64,000 nucleotides of DNA, taken from NCBI RefSeq assembly GCF_037975245.1, contig NC_092567.1, positions 25,643,376-25,707,375 on the forward strand. The letters run 5' to 3'. Every line of letters begins with the position of its first letter. Within the stretch, counting starts at the first letter, position 1. The stretch comes from Apostichopus japonicus. Lineage: Eukaryota; Echinodermata; Holothuroidea; Aspidochirotida; Stichopodidae. The notes under the pieces are model-generated. The model was given only the letters and a program-made list of their open reading frames with translations. It had not been told where the DNA came from and made no database searches. Below are positions 1-18,390 of this stretch, one piece after another. The position numbers were made by a program, and so were the translations under genes.

Positions 1-395
1 TATCTATGAATATCTGTGGCCTCCAACACTAACATAACAGCTGTATCTATGAATATATGTGGCATGCAACACTAACATAACAGCTGTATCTATAAATATC
101 TGTGGCATGCAACCCTAACATAATAGATATATCTATGAATATATGTGGCCTGCAACACTAATATAACATCTGCATCAATGAATATATGTAGCCTACAACA
201 CTAACATAACAGCTGTATCTATGAATATATGCGGCCTACAACATTAACATAACAGCTGTATCTATGAATATATGTGGCCTGCAACACTAACATAATAGAT
301 GCATCAATGAATATATGTGGCCTTCAACACTAACATATATGTATAATTGAATATCTGTGGCCTACAACACTAACAAAACAGTTGTATCTAGAAAT
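1..395. repeat. 43-bp tandem satellite, about 9 copies
   Basis: The unit begins TATCTATGAATATNTGTGGC and continues with a CAACACTAACATAACAGCTG-type half. Copies are head to tail with point changes and a few short indels. The array is cut by the left window edge, so its true length is unknown. It decays after about 395. Confidence 0.9.
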
Positions 396-1110
396 ATATA
401 CACTACAAGAATAGAGCATTACTACGCCTAAATTTTTTCATAAATACAAATAAATTGTGACAAGCGTAAAATAATGTTGTGATAATTAGATAACTTACTG
501 TATACTGACATCACCAAAAAGTGCACATAGCAAATTGAACTTGACAGGGTTTTATTTTCATGATCGGTTGTAGCTGGTGTAACCGGTTCCAGGATGCCTC
601 GGTATTGTCTCTCTTTGCGATACCGTCAATACCTCCCCGAGAATGGAATCGACATCGGCAGGTATGGAACTGCCGTTCGGTATAGTGCGTTTGTACATAT
701 AAATTCGTGGTGTTCCGTTCGCAATTATTTTGCACAAGTGCATAAGTTATATCTAAGTCATACTTTTGCAGGAATGGAAGATAAGGTGTGATGGAATGCC
801 AAGGTAATGTATTTGGTTGGAAAAGTAAAACCAAACGAACATTTCTTTGAGATATTTCCTAACGAGGCACGGTGTGGATAATTGGGTGAAACGCTTGTAC
901 TCAACGACATACTTTAATGAAAGCAAAATTATGTACTGTTTCACTGAAAAATAGGTCTTTTAATGAATTCAAAACAAAATTTATTACTGAAATTTAAATG
1001 CAAGTGTATTGTCATAGTAGCACCTTCAGCTACATAATAATGTTCCCCCTTATAAATTCTTTACAAACGTGTGCTTGCTGTAAAAACAAACTTGAAAAGT
1101 GGTGTACAGC
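396..1110. other. No recognisable gene
   Basis: AT-rich sequence with only short open frames on both strands, none with splice context or family resemblance. Confidence 0.5.
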
Positions 1111-1141
1111 AAAATCTTACATTTGTTCTTTTCGCCATTAG

Positions 1142-1287
1142 CGATTAAGGAACAAGTGAGCTACGAGGCAAAGAAAATAATGGATACTTTCTTGGTCTTC
1201 AAATTTGAAGACCGTGGAGAGAACGTAGAGGCATTCGCTAAATATTTTTCTCTCTTAAAGGAAAATGAAATAACAGATTTCTTTTAA
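1142..1287 (+). CDS. Possible terminal exon of an unknown gene
   Basis: A pyrimidine-rich tract and AG at 1140-1141 precede an open frame that enters in phase 1 and ends at TAA 1285-1287. The predicted 48 residues are charged and amphipathic (IKEQVSYEAKKIMDT...ENEITDFF). AATAAA-type signals follow at about 1469, 1571 and 1620. I do not recognise the family. No upstream exon is visible inside the window, so the rest would lie to the left or this is chance. Confidence 0.28.
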
Positions 1288-1920
1288 TCGCTTGTTTAAG
1301 TTGATCCACTTATCCGAGAGATAAGTTATGAGGATTTGTAATGAGAATGGAATTAATTTATTAAGCAAGTTTTGTATCGATTAAATGTTTTTAATTTCCC
1401 ATTTGTAATTAGATACTTAAACATTGTTTAAATAAGTCCGCGTTAAGTACACTTTATTTTTATCGATAGAATAAATGGATTATCTTGACTATGCGTAGTT
1501 AGTTTAGAGGCACAAATAATTATTTATAATTCATATTTGTAATTCATAATGCTTTGTTTCGTATCCGTTGAATAAATAGTTTAAATTAAATGGTTCTCAA
1601 ATGGGGTCTCAATGTACGTCAATAAAATTGTTTGAGTGAAACTTCTTGCAGTGTTAGTAAGACGATCAGGAACATTTAGTATAGACAAAGTGTACTCACG
1701 GTTTTTCTTCTTCATCTGTTCCCTTCCTTCCCCTTGGTCCCCTTACTGTCCCTTGATACTTACCACGGACCGGCGAAGTAAGACACCAGGCGATCACCAC
1801 GATGGAAACCTAGAATCCGACACAACTTAGATGGGAAATAAATATATCCCTTGAAAGTATCCAGGGCAAGGGAATTCAAAATGGCGCCGTTTGATTGTTT
1901 GTGTTTGGTACGGCGTATAG

Positions 1921-2035
1921 GCAGAGGCCGAGGGTTGCCATAAAGCAGTTCATTGATCTGCGCAGGTTCCTTTATTAATCCAATCACTTCTAGAACGCAC
2001 GAAAATCCTGTCTTTCGTTCCGAAAATCCTGCAAA
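1921..2035. repeat. Diverged duplicate segment A
   Basis: This stretch matches 2399-2530 in the same orientation. Shared blocks are AGGGTTGCCATAA, GCGCAGGTTC-like, TCAATCACT and AGAACGCA. It ends in about two copies of a TTCGTTCCGAAAATCCTG word that is expanded in segment B. It could be a transposon remnant; no coding identity is evident. Confidence 0.7.
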
Positions 2036-2044
2036 TACATACGA

Positions 2045-2345
2045 AAAACAATTATCTACGAATATCTGTGGCTTACATTCCTGCAATTATAAATGAGTCT
2101 ATGAATATGTGTGGCTTAAAATACATGCGAAATACATTTAGCCTATCTATGAATATCTGTGGCAGAGACATTTGACTAGCTAATCTATTTATGAATATGT
2201 GTTTGTATTACATCACTTACATAGTACTTTTACCTAGATGAATATGTGTGGCTTAGAAAACTTTTAAAGTTAACTTATTATGAATATATGTGGCTTACAT
2301 CACTTACAAACTAGATGAAACATTGAATATATGTATACATATTTC
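2045..2345. repeat. Degenerate copies of the left-end satellite
   Basis: The core word CTATGAATATNTGTGGC of the 43-bp satellite recurs about six times at irregular spacing of roughly 45-60 bp, with unrelated filler between. It is an old, decayed outlier of the array at 1-395. Confidence 0.7.
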
Positions 2346-2398
2346 GAAACAGACTAAAGGCCTAATCTAACTTGTAAACAAATCTACTTACAAAATGG

Positions 2399-2498
2399 GC
2401 AGAGAGCCTCACTATCTGGACAAAGGGTTGCCATAAGCAGCGCATTGATCGACGCAGGTTCGTTATGAATTCAATCACTCTGAGAACGCAAGAAGATA
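2399..2498. repeat. Diverged duplicate segment B
   Basis: Direct-repeat partner of 1921-2005. It runs straight into the minisatellite at 2499. Confidence 0.65.
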
Positions 2499-2670
2499 AC
2501 GTATTTAGTTCCAAAAATCCTTGATTTAGTTCCGAAAATCCTGAATTTAGTTCCAAAAACTTTGAATTTGGTTCCGAAATCCTGTATTTAGTTCCGAAAT
2601 TCCTGTAATTAGTTCCGAAATTCATGAATTTAGTTCCAAAAATCCTGTATTTAGTTCCGAAAATCCTGTG
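2499..2670. repeat. 21-bp minisatellite, about 8 copies
   Basis: The unit is TTTAGTTCCGAAAATCCTGAA with A/G and indel variants. It opens a minus-strand frame of repetitive residues (NFGTNYR-like) that is a by-product of the repeat, not a gene. Confidence 0.85.
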
Positions 2671-2679
2671 TAACGCGAG

Positions 2680-4960
2680 TTATTACGGTTATATTATCTG
2701 CCAATGATAAGATATATAATATTGTTCTGCTGGAAACCGCGACATGGAACATTTGTCCGTAATATTATTGGTACTAAAATAAAGATAATTCAGTACCAAA
2801 ACTGTGGAGAAGATAATATATTCCGAAGAGTGCAAATGAAGTTACTATTTAAGAAAGGTCACCCCAAATAGAGTTCGTGTAACAAACAACTTGTTCCACT
2901 CTCAACCCCAGTCCCATTGAAGGTATAGTGGTTAAGTTAACGTCTGCTTATAAAGGCTATACACTGAAAGCCCATGTACAGTGTACACAGACAGGCCTGT
3001 ACGTGAAGGTCTATACAGTGCATCGATAGATCAGATAAACCAGTCTTTATCTTTTCCGTATGGGACCATAGCTATTAATTTGATTAACAATATAGCATTT
3101 AAATGCCTGGATACTTTGATGAATAGCTGATGAACGCACAACTTGGTAACGACATTCGTGATTATCTGAATCAATGGGGTTTACTTACCCTGCCTGATCT
3201 AGCCTTGATGCGCTTAACCCGACCACTGAATAACAAAAATTAAAATGAGAAAAGCCTTTAACAGTTTGGATAAAAGCATCATGCAACAGACTGAACGAAT
3301 ACCCAAGTTCAGCCGCTAAGAAAAAGAGGACCAAAAAAATGGAGAGATGATTTAGCTTTATATTGGCTATATTGTATTTACACTAAGTAATTGTGAGCGG
3401 TAAACTGTACCATTATGAATATCCCGGCACAGTTTATTCATCTCGTATCATAACGATCAAGTTATATCTTCTGAAATTCTTGCACAGATTTGAATAGATA
3501 ACTCTTATATTACATACCATTGATCAAAATTCTTTAGTTGGATTTGCCTCTGACGTCACGACCGATAACGGCGAGTTATGGCAAGATATGACTGTAAGAC
3601 CGACAATGCCTGTACGGTGACGTCACACATTTTTCATGTGTGATATTTTAACTTCGAATTTATTGGGAACCAATCAAATATATGTATTAAATTTATTGAG
3701 ATCGGTTAATATACTTAATGAAAGTTAAATTGAAACTTACAGATGCGGTGAAACTAGAATAGATTAATTCCCGTACATATCTTGTTTCTTTTCTCCTTTC
3801 GGGGAAAAGGATTTCAGAAGACATTTTGGTGGCTACTATAGGTCATGTTAGGAAGCAGACAACAAACCGCAAGTAAATTATAACTTTGTATATGCATACA
3901 GGGAACACAACAAATTATTTTAGTTTACCTCTGATCTCTCTCCTTTAGAAGACGACGAAATTTCGGATTTCGTCACAATGACGTCATTAGAACAAACGGG
4001 TGCACCGTATGGACAATTGTAACGTAGAAAGCGATGATTTCAGTTTACTCCTAACACCAATGATACAGTAGGCTATATGAATGTGTTTAATTGCATTTGG
4101 GAATGTTCATAACCACAGTACGGTGCAAAAAAAAAAAAAAAAAATGTGTTACGGTTTGGTATCGTTAAATTTGTGTTATTATTGTTATTTAAATTTTGTA
4201 TTATTATTGTTATTTAAATTTTTTATCATTATTGTTATTATTGTTTTGTCAGTTATTTTTTTTTAATAACGAGCCTTTAAATGGATACTTCAGTTCTTCC
4301 TTACATATAAATAAAAGTGTTTTTTGTTTAATCAAGGGTTCTTAAAGTCTATAACATATTGAAAACAACTATGTCCCTACAATAACTCCTTTAATATGAT
4401 TACGACAGACCCAAGGTCGAAAACTAGCACATATGATAAGTTTAACCAAAGAGCATCCATACAGCTGGTATGTATATTCTGATTAACTCATATAAACCGT
4501 ATACAATTTAGTTGGTTATAACAGTACAAATTAGCGCACACGTGTATCCAGCAACAGCATCCTTCATTTACTATAAACAGTGAAGGTAAGTACGGTAAGT
4601 ACCTCTTTAGTCCCATTTAAACACTTCACCTATTTACATTATGCACTATAATGTACCTTTTCTCCCTTTGATTTGCTTTGATAGTAATTTGGTATTTACT
4701 GTTAATGTGTCATGTTTGATTGTTTCACATTAATCGCTATCATGCATGATGGGTAAACACTATATCAGTTGACCGAATTGAATATTACATAAAAGGCTGC
4801 ATGAGAGTATATAATAATCGCATTATAACCTCATTAAAATATCAAGATAATGTTATATAAATAAATCACTTCAACAGCTTATTTACACGAATTCAAGCCA
4901 TATCCCAGCTTTATTTTCTTGCGTTCAATCGGTTGCAGTATAAGCTTGAACCATTCACAT
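2680..4960. other. No recognisable gene
   Basis: AT-rich with short frames only. Three TGACGTCA palindromes lie at 3551, 3618 and 3979, and an A17 tract lies near 4126. Confidence 0.5.
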
Positions 4961-4967
4961 GTATCAT

Positions 4968-5181
4968 AAGACTATAACTGCGTACCCGTAAATCAACAGA
5001 AATAATTCAAATCACAACCTCATGGAAAACGATACCGGCGTCGACGTGTATCTTGGTGTGGCTGTAGAATTGTATTTAATAACTCTAACAATTAAAAAAA
5101 TCTTTGATATGATAACCATTTTGCTTCTCCTAACTAGGTTATTAGTCAAAGTTTACTTGTGTCCTACAAACTTAAAGAAGG
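4968..5181 (+). repeat. Duplicated segment, copy 1, with hydrophobic exon-like frame
   Basis: Matches 5558-5745 with moderate divergence. An ATG frame at 5022 encodes about 53 residues with a leucine-rich membrane-anchor-like stretch (MITILLLLTRLLVKVYL) and meets a good donor, AAG|GTACGTG, at about 5180. It looks like a first exon with an N-terminal anchor, perhaps P450-like, but the Pro-rich hinge of P450s is absent and no second exon was found. Confidence 0.4.
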
Positions 5182-5557
5182 TACGTGTTCATAAATTTCA
5201 GTGCAATTAATAATTTATGCAATGTATCACCTCTTTTCTCCTGTTTCTTTGAGAGGGGTGGGAGTGGGTGTGTGGACTCGGGGTTTATTTTATCATTATC
5301 GTTCCAATGTTTGTGATAAAGAGACCTATGAGATAACAACAGTTTTAAATCACTTACTATAATAAGCGAGACAGTCAACACTGATTCAAAAGTATGTTTT
5401 ATGTCCCACCAAGTTAATTTTCCTATATTTCAATACATCAATACTTGTTTATGACAGGGAAGCAGTTAGTTTAGCACATGAAGAGAGTATTGCATTTCTA
5501 TACTTGCCATAAGTATTTAAAATTGTAGCAGCTTTGACCAGCATGAAATATGCCCCC

Positions 5558-5745
5558 TATATAACTGCATACCCGTCAATCAACACTAATCTGATACCAA
5601 CGTGTAGCTTGGTGTGGCTGTATAGAATTGGATTTGATAAACCAAACTATTGATGAAATCACTGACATGGTAACAACTTTGCTTCTTCTCACTAGCTTAT
5701 TAGTCTCAGCTTATTACAATACAGACTTTGGTGTGTCCTACAATC
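5558..5745 (+). pseudogene. Duplicated segment, copy 2, frame disturbed
   Basis: Second copy of the hydrophobic segment (MVTTLLLLTSLLVSAYY). After the anchor a small insertion relative to copy 1 shifts the frame, and the ATG of copy 1 is not kept. A possible donor (AAG|GTAAAC) lies near 5842. Best read as a decayed duplicate. Confidence 0.4.
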
Positions 5746-5859
5746 TCAATGTAAATACGTTTGCCCATACTGCATTGAATTTCATTATCTCAGGGCAACA
5801 TGTTGCTGCATGGAATCTATACCTAAATAGTGTATATGCAAAGGTAAACGTTTATAGTT

Positions 5860-6310
5860 AAAGCCAACCATTTATACAGCAGTACTGGAAGGTGGTATAC
5901 CTATATTAGAATCTATATTTTTGTGGCTTGGATGTTGAAGAGCATGAATGGAAGAACATGTGGTGCCCAGCTTGGGTCAATGGAGACAATTTTAGATCCC
6001 TTTAGGCCTGCCAGGAGCAGCGTACGAAAATTGCTTACTACTAAGTAAAGAGGTTTAGTAACAAGTGACGAAAACTTCAGGCTCGGATAGCAAAAGAAAA
6101 AGTCATGGTCATGATACGGAAATCGATGATGCCATGAATGGCCCAACTTATCTGCTATCCACTGATGGTAGCATTTAGCTAGTGAGAACTTCTATCTAGA
6201 CTTAGAGACCACATTACGTTTGTGATTTAGTGTGTAAGACAATGAGGCTTTTAATAGGAGTATGCTACCTTATAAGACCTTTATATACTATACAGTTGAA
6301 TCACTTGCCG
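5860..6310. other. No recognisable gene
   Basis: Only short overlapping frames. None has splice context. Confidence 0.45.
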
Positions 6311-6318
6311 TAATATAG

Positions 6319-6873
<555 letters not shown>

Positions 6874-6879
6874 CACGGT

Positions 6880-7600
6880 CCCGATGTAAGGGGAATGATG
6901 GGGTGGAGAGTCTATCAAGTTGTGTATGCCCTGGCTCTATCTGGAGTGACGTTCGTATGATACACTTGATATATTTCATACTTCTATTCATCAATTGTAT
7001 ATTTATCGCAAGGAGACGCGGAATGTTCATTTTAAAGAAATTTGTGAAACGATGTTGTTATATAGTAAGTTTCTAAATATTTCCATTCTTGTACGCCGCC
7101 AGTTAATTGCATTTTCACAAGAAAAATTGTGAGAATTTTAATTGGTAGATTAGTATGCACTAAAGAAATTCTCCGTCCTCGTGGAAGCCCTACTAGTGTA
7201 AAGAAAAATTTAAAAAGGAAATCAGTCTTCTTATCAGTTCTGCCAAGCATCAGTGCATTTTGAGTTGTAGTGTGTAGCACCGCCCGCGATACAAAATGTT
7301 ACCAGCATAATAAAGCATGATTTTATGATAATAAACAAGATACAATATTATAGCTAGCAATCTTTCGGGATAAGTCTATGAATAGCTTTTTGTTACCAGC
7401 TTTTTGTTTGCCAGTGGATGGAGAGTTCTATTGGCATAAAGGTTACAAGCACTTCAATTCGATTGATTGGATCAAATGACTATAGGATTGAATGGATGCC
7501 TCCAAGTACTTAGATTGAAATAAAATCCTTTCAGTGTATGGATTGGTAGCGTTGATTTATCTATGGAGGAGTTCTCCATGTGTATACTCATGTGTTCGTT
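6880..7600. other. No recognisable gene
   Basis: Unique AT-rich sequence with short frames only. Confidence 0.45.
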
Positions 7601-7607
7601 GACTTAA

Positions 7608-7961
7608 AGGTCTGCTGTATAGACCCCAACTATAGCACGCTATCATGGAAAAGTTTCTTGAGATTACGTAATCGACCTGCTTGGGTCGTAAAATGACCTC
7701 TTTTTACCAATTAGTCTGCAACGCCTGGCACATATTTTTCTTCTATGAGGGTCTTTGTGTGAACGCTGTACGATTAAACTACACTGTAGGCATGGACATA
7801 TTTCCAAACAGTGTTTACACAGAGAGCCTAACGGTGTTAAGAAGCTATGCAGGCTAATTGTAAAGCCTGATGTCGAGTTACGACCGTGGCAGGTCGATTA
7901 CGTAATCACAAAACTTTCCTAGCTATATGCGTGCTATAATTGGAGCCAATAAAGCAGATCT
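7608..7961. mobile_element. TTAA-flanked MITE, family A, copy 1
   Basis: Non-autonomous inverted-repeat element of 354 bp. The ends form imperfect terminal inverted repeats of about 80 bp: GGTCTGCTGTATAGACC at the left, and the reverse complement of the right end gives GATCTGCTTTATTGGCTCC. Both arms carry TATAGCACGC and GATTACGTAATCGACCTGC. TTAA lies on both sides (7604-7607 and 7962-7965), the target duplication typical of piggyBac-like elements. No transposase frame. A second copy lies at 12216. Confidence 0.85.
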
Positions 7962-7969
7962 TTAAGTTA

Positions 7970-8855
7970 ATTTTCAATGACAGAGAGACGATATAGTGTA
8001 GTCACTTTCAATCAGTTAGGTTAAATTGACGTTTAACAAAGATTGAGTTGGATAAAATGTTTCGTATAATTTCGCACCATAGGTTAATTAGTACCCCGAG
8101 TACCAGCGCGAGTACATGCAAATATATGCTAGATTACGGGAATGAGTACTCACTAACGGTCTGCTTCGTTATAAATGACACGTTGGCCATGTGCATTAAG
8201 CTATACCCTTTCCGTCATAAGAAACGTTTGATATAGCCTAAAGAGTATAATATATGAAAATCAAATCAACTCCCTGTAACAAATTAAAAGTTGCTTGAAT
8301 CCTTACGATTTATATAGTGGAACACATCAACCTTAAGTTTTTGTCCCGTAAGTTAGCTTAAAGTATTGCAATAATCAATAATGTATGGGCATATGATTAG
8401 CTGTGCATACAAGCATCGGTTAATGAAAATGAAACAAATTCAAATAGAAGGGTTTTCGAAACCATTGACTTAATATATAGACTCCACTAGCAGAATCGTT
8501 ACATTTCTAGATTTCTTTATCATTTTTTTGCAACCTCCTTCGAAGAGTCTCATCAATAATAATTTAAATTTTCATTTAATAAAAATCTACATTTTTAAAT
8601 GATACATTTTCCCCCTGCTTTTTTCCTTTTTTACATGTTTTAATCTTATACCTAACTGGATTTGTTTTTCTTTTGTTTAAAAAAGAAAAACAATTTATCA
8701 TGATACTATTATGTTATAATAATGGATGTGGGTGTCGGGCAAGCAGGTTATTTATGCATTTTTCACAACTAATTTAATTAATAAGACTATATTTAAAAAC
8801 AAAACCGTTTTTAGTAGTTAATGTTATTTCTCTAATTAGTCACTCGAGGCCAAGC
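7970..8855. other. Presumed 5' flank of the nucleotidase gene
   Basis: AT-rich with no clear coding. No confident TATA box or initiator could be singled out, so the transcription start is not placed. Confidence 0.4.
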
Positions 8856-8859
8856 AAAG

Positions 8860-16116
<7,257 letters not shown>

Positions 16117-16243
16117 TTTATTCCTACATGATGCCAAATCAAGGCAAACGCACTGCACAATCGTGCATTTTGGAGTAATATATCACTACGCTTTCTATAA
16201 TGTATCGTCAAGTGCCATTTAACAGAGCAAGAATATGTTGTGT

Positions 16244-16249
16244 AATAAA
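16244..16249 (+). terminator. Poly(A) signal AATAAA of the nucleotidase gene
   Basis: First AATAAA after the stop, 128 bases downstream. Position and motif only. Confidence 0.5.
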
Positions 16250-16259
16250 CAGGATGAAC

Positions 16260-17780
16260 ATACTCATTTAATATTCATGATGGGCGGGGCTTTAAACTAT
16301 AAAACATAAACTAAAAATTGATTAAGTGGTTTAAATAAACAGTTAAGCAATGGCTGTTTCGAATCAATCATTCGTTTTGATCACTTGTGTGTATGCTGTA
16401 ATCCGCTCTCTATAAAAACGAGATATATATAATATATGATATATATTTATATATAATATATGTGTATATTATCCATTGTCTGAGCCCTCCTCCAGCTCAG
16501 GAAGATAAAAACATAAACAATGAGGTAGGAAAGACAAGAAATATACTCACAGAAAGAAACAAAGAGTTGATTTGTGTTTTGGCTCTTATTATTATTATTA
16601 TTATCATCATCATTATTATTATTTCTTTTTTTGGTCCTTAATTCTTAAGAGCAACTTACATTTTACGTTTAATTTTTGACGGAGTAATAACTTGAATGTT
16701 ACCATTCCCGGCCGAGCACCAAAATATTTAGTTAACAAGTCCATAATTTCGTTCTCTACAAGCAGAAAGTAGCCTCCCGAATAATGCCATCATGCTGGAA
16801 GACGAGTTACAAATGTTCCCAAGAATGATTCATGACGAGTTCCATAAGAATATTCTATTATTTCTTTTCTATATTCAAAAATCTGAATCTTACTTCCTTC
16901 TAACAGAAATCATGATTTATATTTAGGATTTTTAATCAAGTTTAGTTTCCACCAATACTTCTTAGTATCATTTATTGATCTATATACAATGAAGTTATTC
17001 TTTACACTTGCAACATATAATTAAATAGTTGCAACATGATGTATAATATCAAGTAGATCGCTGCAACATGCTGAGATATTTGCAATATGTAGTATAATAT
17101 CTCTGACGTACTACAATCATTCCTAAAATTATAAAACATATCGCCCGCTGTACATATTACTTTACCATAGACAGGTTCGGTATCTGACAAATATTTGTAG
17201 AGCCACGCCACCAAATACAATTGCAATACACTGATTATATAAATATTATAGTAAAAGTTATTCTGCTCAACACACAAACATCGACGTACTATGTTGTATG
17301 AATGGCCAACCAACAAGTGTTTGATCAGACCACGCAGAAAATGATGTCATCCCCATGCACCAATTATGGAACAGATGGCGCTCCATGTCATGAATTGAAG
17401 GAGTTGGTCCACACCATAGGCAGTGATTGGATGGGAATGTATCAACGCCGAGTGACGTCATTCACCATATACAATCGTGTGAATTATGACAACAATTATA
17501 TCATCTAATAAATTCAATTGTTTGGACTTCTTCAAGTTGATAAAGAAAATATATTTTATCTATGCTCACAAAATCGACCATTAACGATCGACTTTAATAC
17601 CTTACCATTTTATACCTTGTTTTAATATTGTTTACATCAAAATGTTTCTCCATTCCAGATTGCCAAAACGTTGGATTTCGTCACGTGCTAATGTTCATAC
17701 TAAAACCAAAAGAAATCATTTGATCTAATTAACAAATGAATAATATCGTAGATACCTGAATACCACGAGCTATGCCGTTA
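16260..17780. other. Intergenic, no recognisable gene
   Basis: Separates two genes that converge. Contains short TA and TTA runs at about 16420-16465 and 16590-16625. Confidence 0.5.
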
Positions 17781-17789
17781 AAATTCCAT

Positions 17790-17795
17790 TTTATT
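17790..17795 (-). terminator. Poly(A) signal of the mucin-like membrane gene
   Basis: AATAAA on the minus strand, about 32 bases past the TAA stop at 17827-17829. Confidence 0.5.
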
Positions 17796-17826
17796 CCAGT
17801 TATTTTAAGAACTGTCGGAACGTTGT

Positions 17827-18390
17827 TTAACAAGAAGAAGTTTCAGCTGGTCTCCTCTTTTTTCGTCTTGGTTCCTTCTTTCTTGACGATCTCGTCTCTG
17901 CTTGGATTCTTAATGGTTGGACAATTTTCATCGAATTCGTCCAATCTACTTTATGTTTCACCGACCTCTCCCCTCCATCATTAGATTCACGAACATATTC
18001 ACCTTCTTTCTTTCTGACCTCTTCAGTGTTTGAATCCTTTTTGTATTGATACAATCCAATATTGGAATAACCATTGTCTTCTATCACGTTAGGATAGACA
18101 GGCAATGGCCTGTAGTAAGCCGGGCCTAAGCTATGGCGATACAGATATGGACTCGGTTCCGAGGGTGGAATTGTTAAATGTGTTTGTCTGATGGGAGGCA
18201 GAGAAGTAGGAGGAGGTCCTAAAGATATAACACGTGATTGTTCTGTTTTATCCAAGAGAGAAGTAGTCATCATAAATGCATCATCTAAAAATCTATTGAT
18301 TCGTTTACGTTCTTTCTTCCATTTTCGACGGAGTTCCCTGTAAACTTTTTCTTGGTTTGGTTCTTCAGTATTGTTGTTGTTTTCAATAAT
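17827..18390 (-). CDS. Membrane gene last exon (form B C-terminus)
   Basis: 187 residues and TAA, phase 0, acceptor TTTTTTTAACAG. Begins with an acidic-to-basic helix ([20 protein letters not shown], then DDAF), followed by a Pro/Tyr-rich section ([19 protein letters not shown]) and a basic end ([12 protein letters not shown]). The [10 protein letters not shown] helix is the part most like a conserved cytoplasmic motif. Confidence 0.7.
   Translation of the reverse strand: MIENNNNTEEPNQEKVYRELRRKWKKERKRINRFLDDAFMMTTSLLDKTEQSRVISLGPPPTSLPPIRQTHLTIPPSEPSPYLYRHSLGPAYYRPLPVYPNVIEDNGYSNIGLYQYKKDSNTEEVRKKEGEYVRESNDGGERSVKHKVDWTNSMKIVQPLRIQAETRSSRKKEPRRKKRRPAETSSC

Noticed and set aside
511-834. 107-codon minus-strand frame
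   Set aside because: Overlaps open frames on both strands. No start or splice context and no family features.
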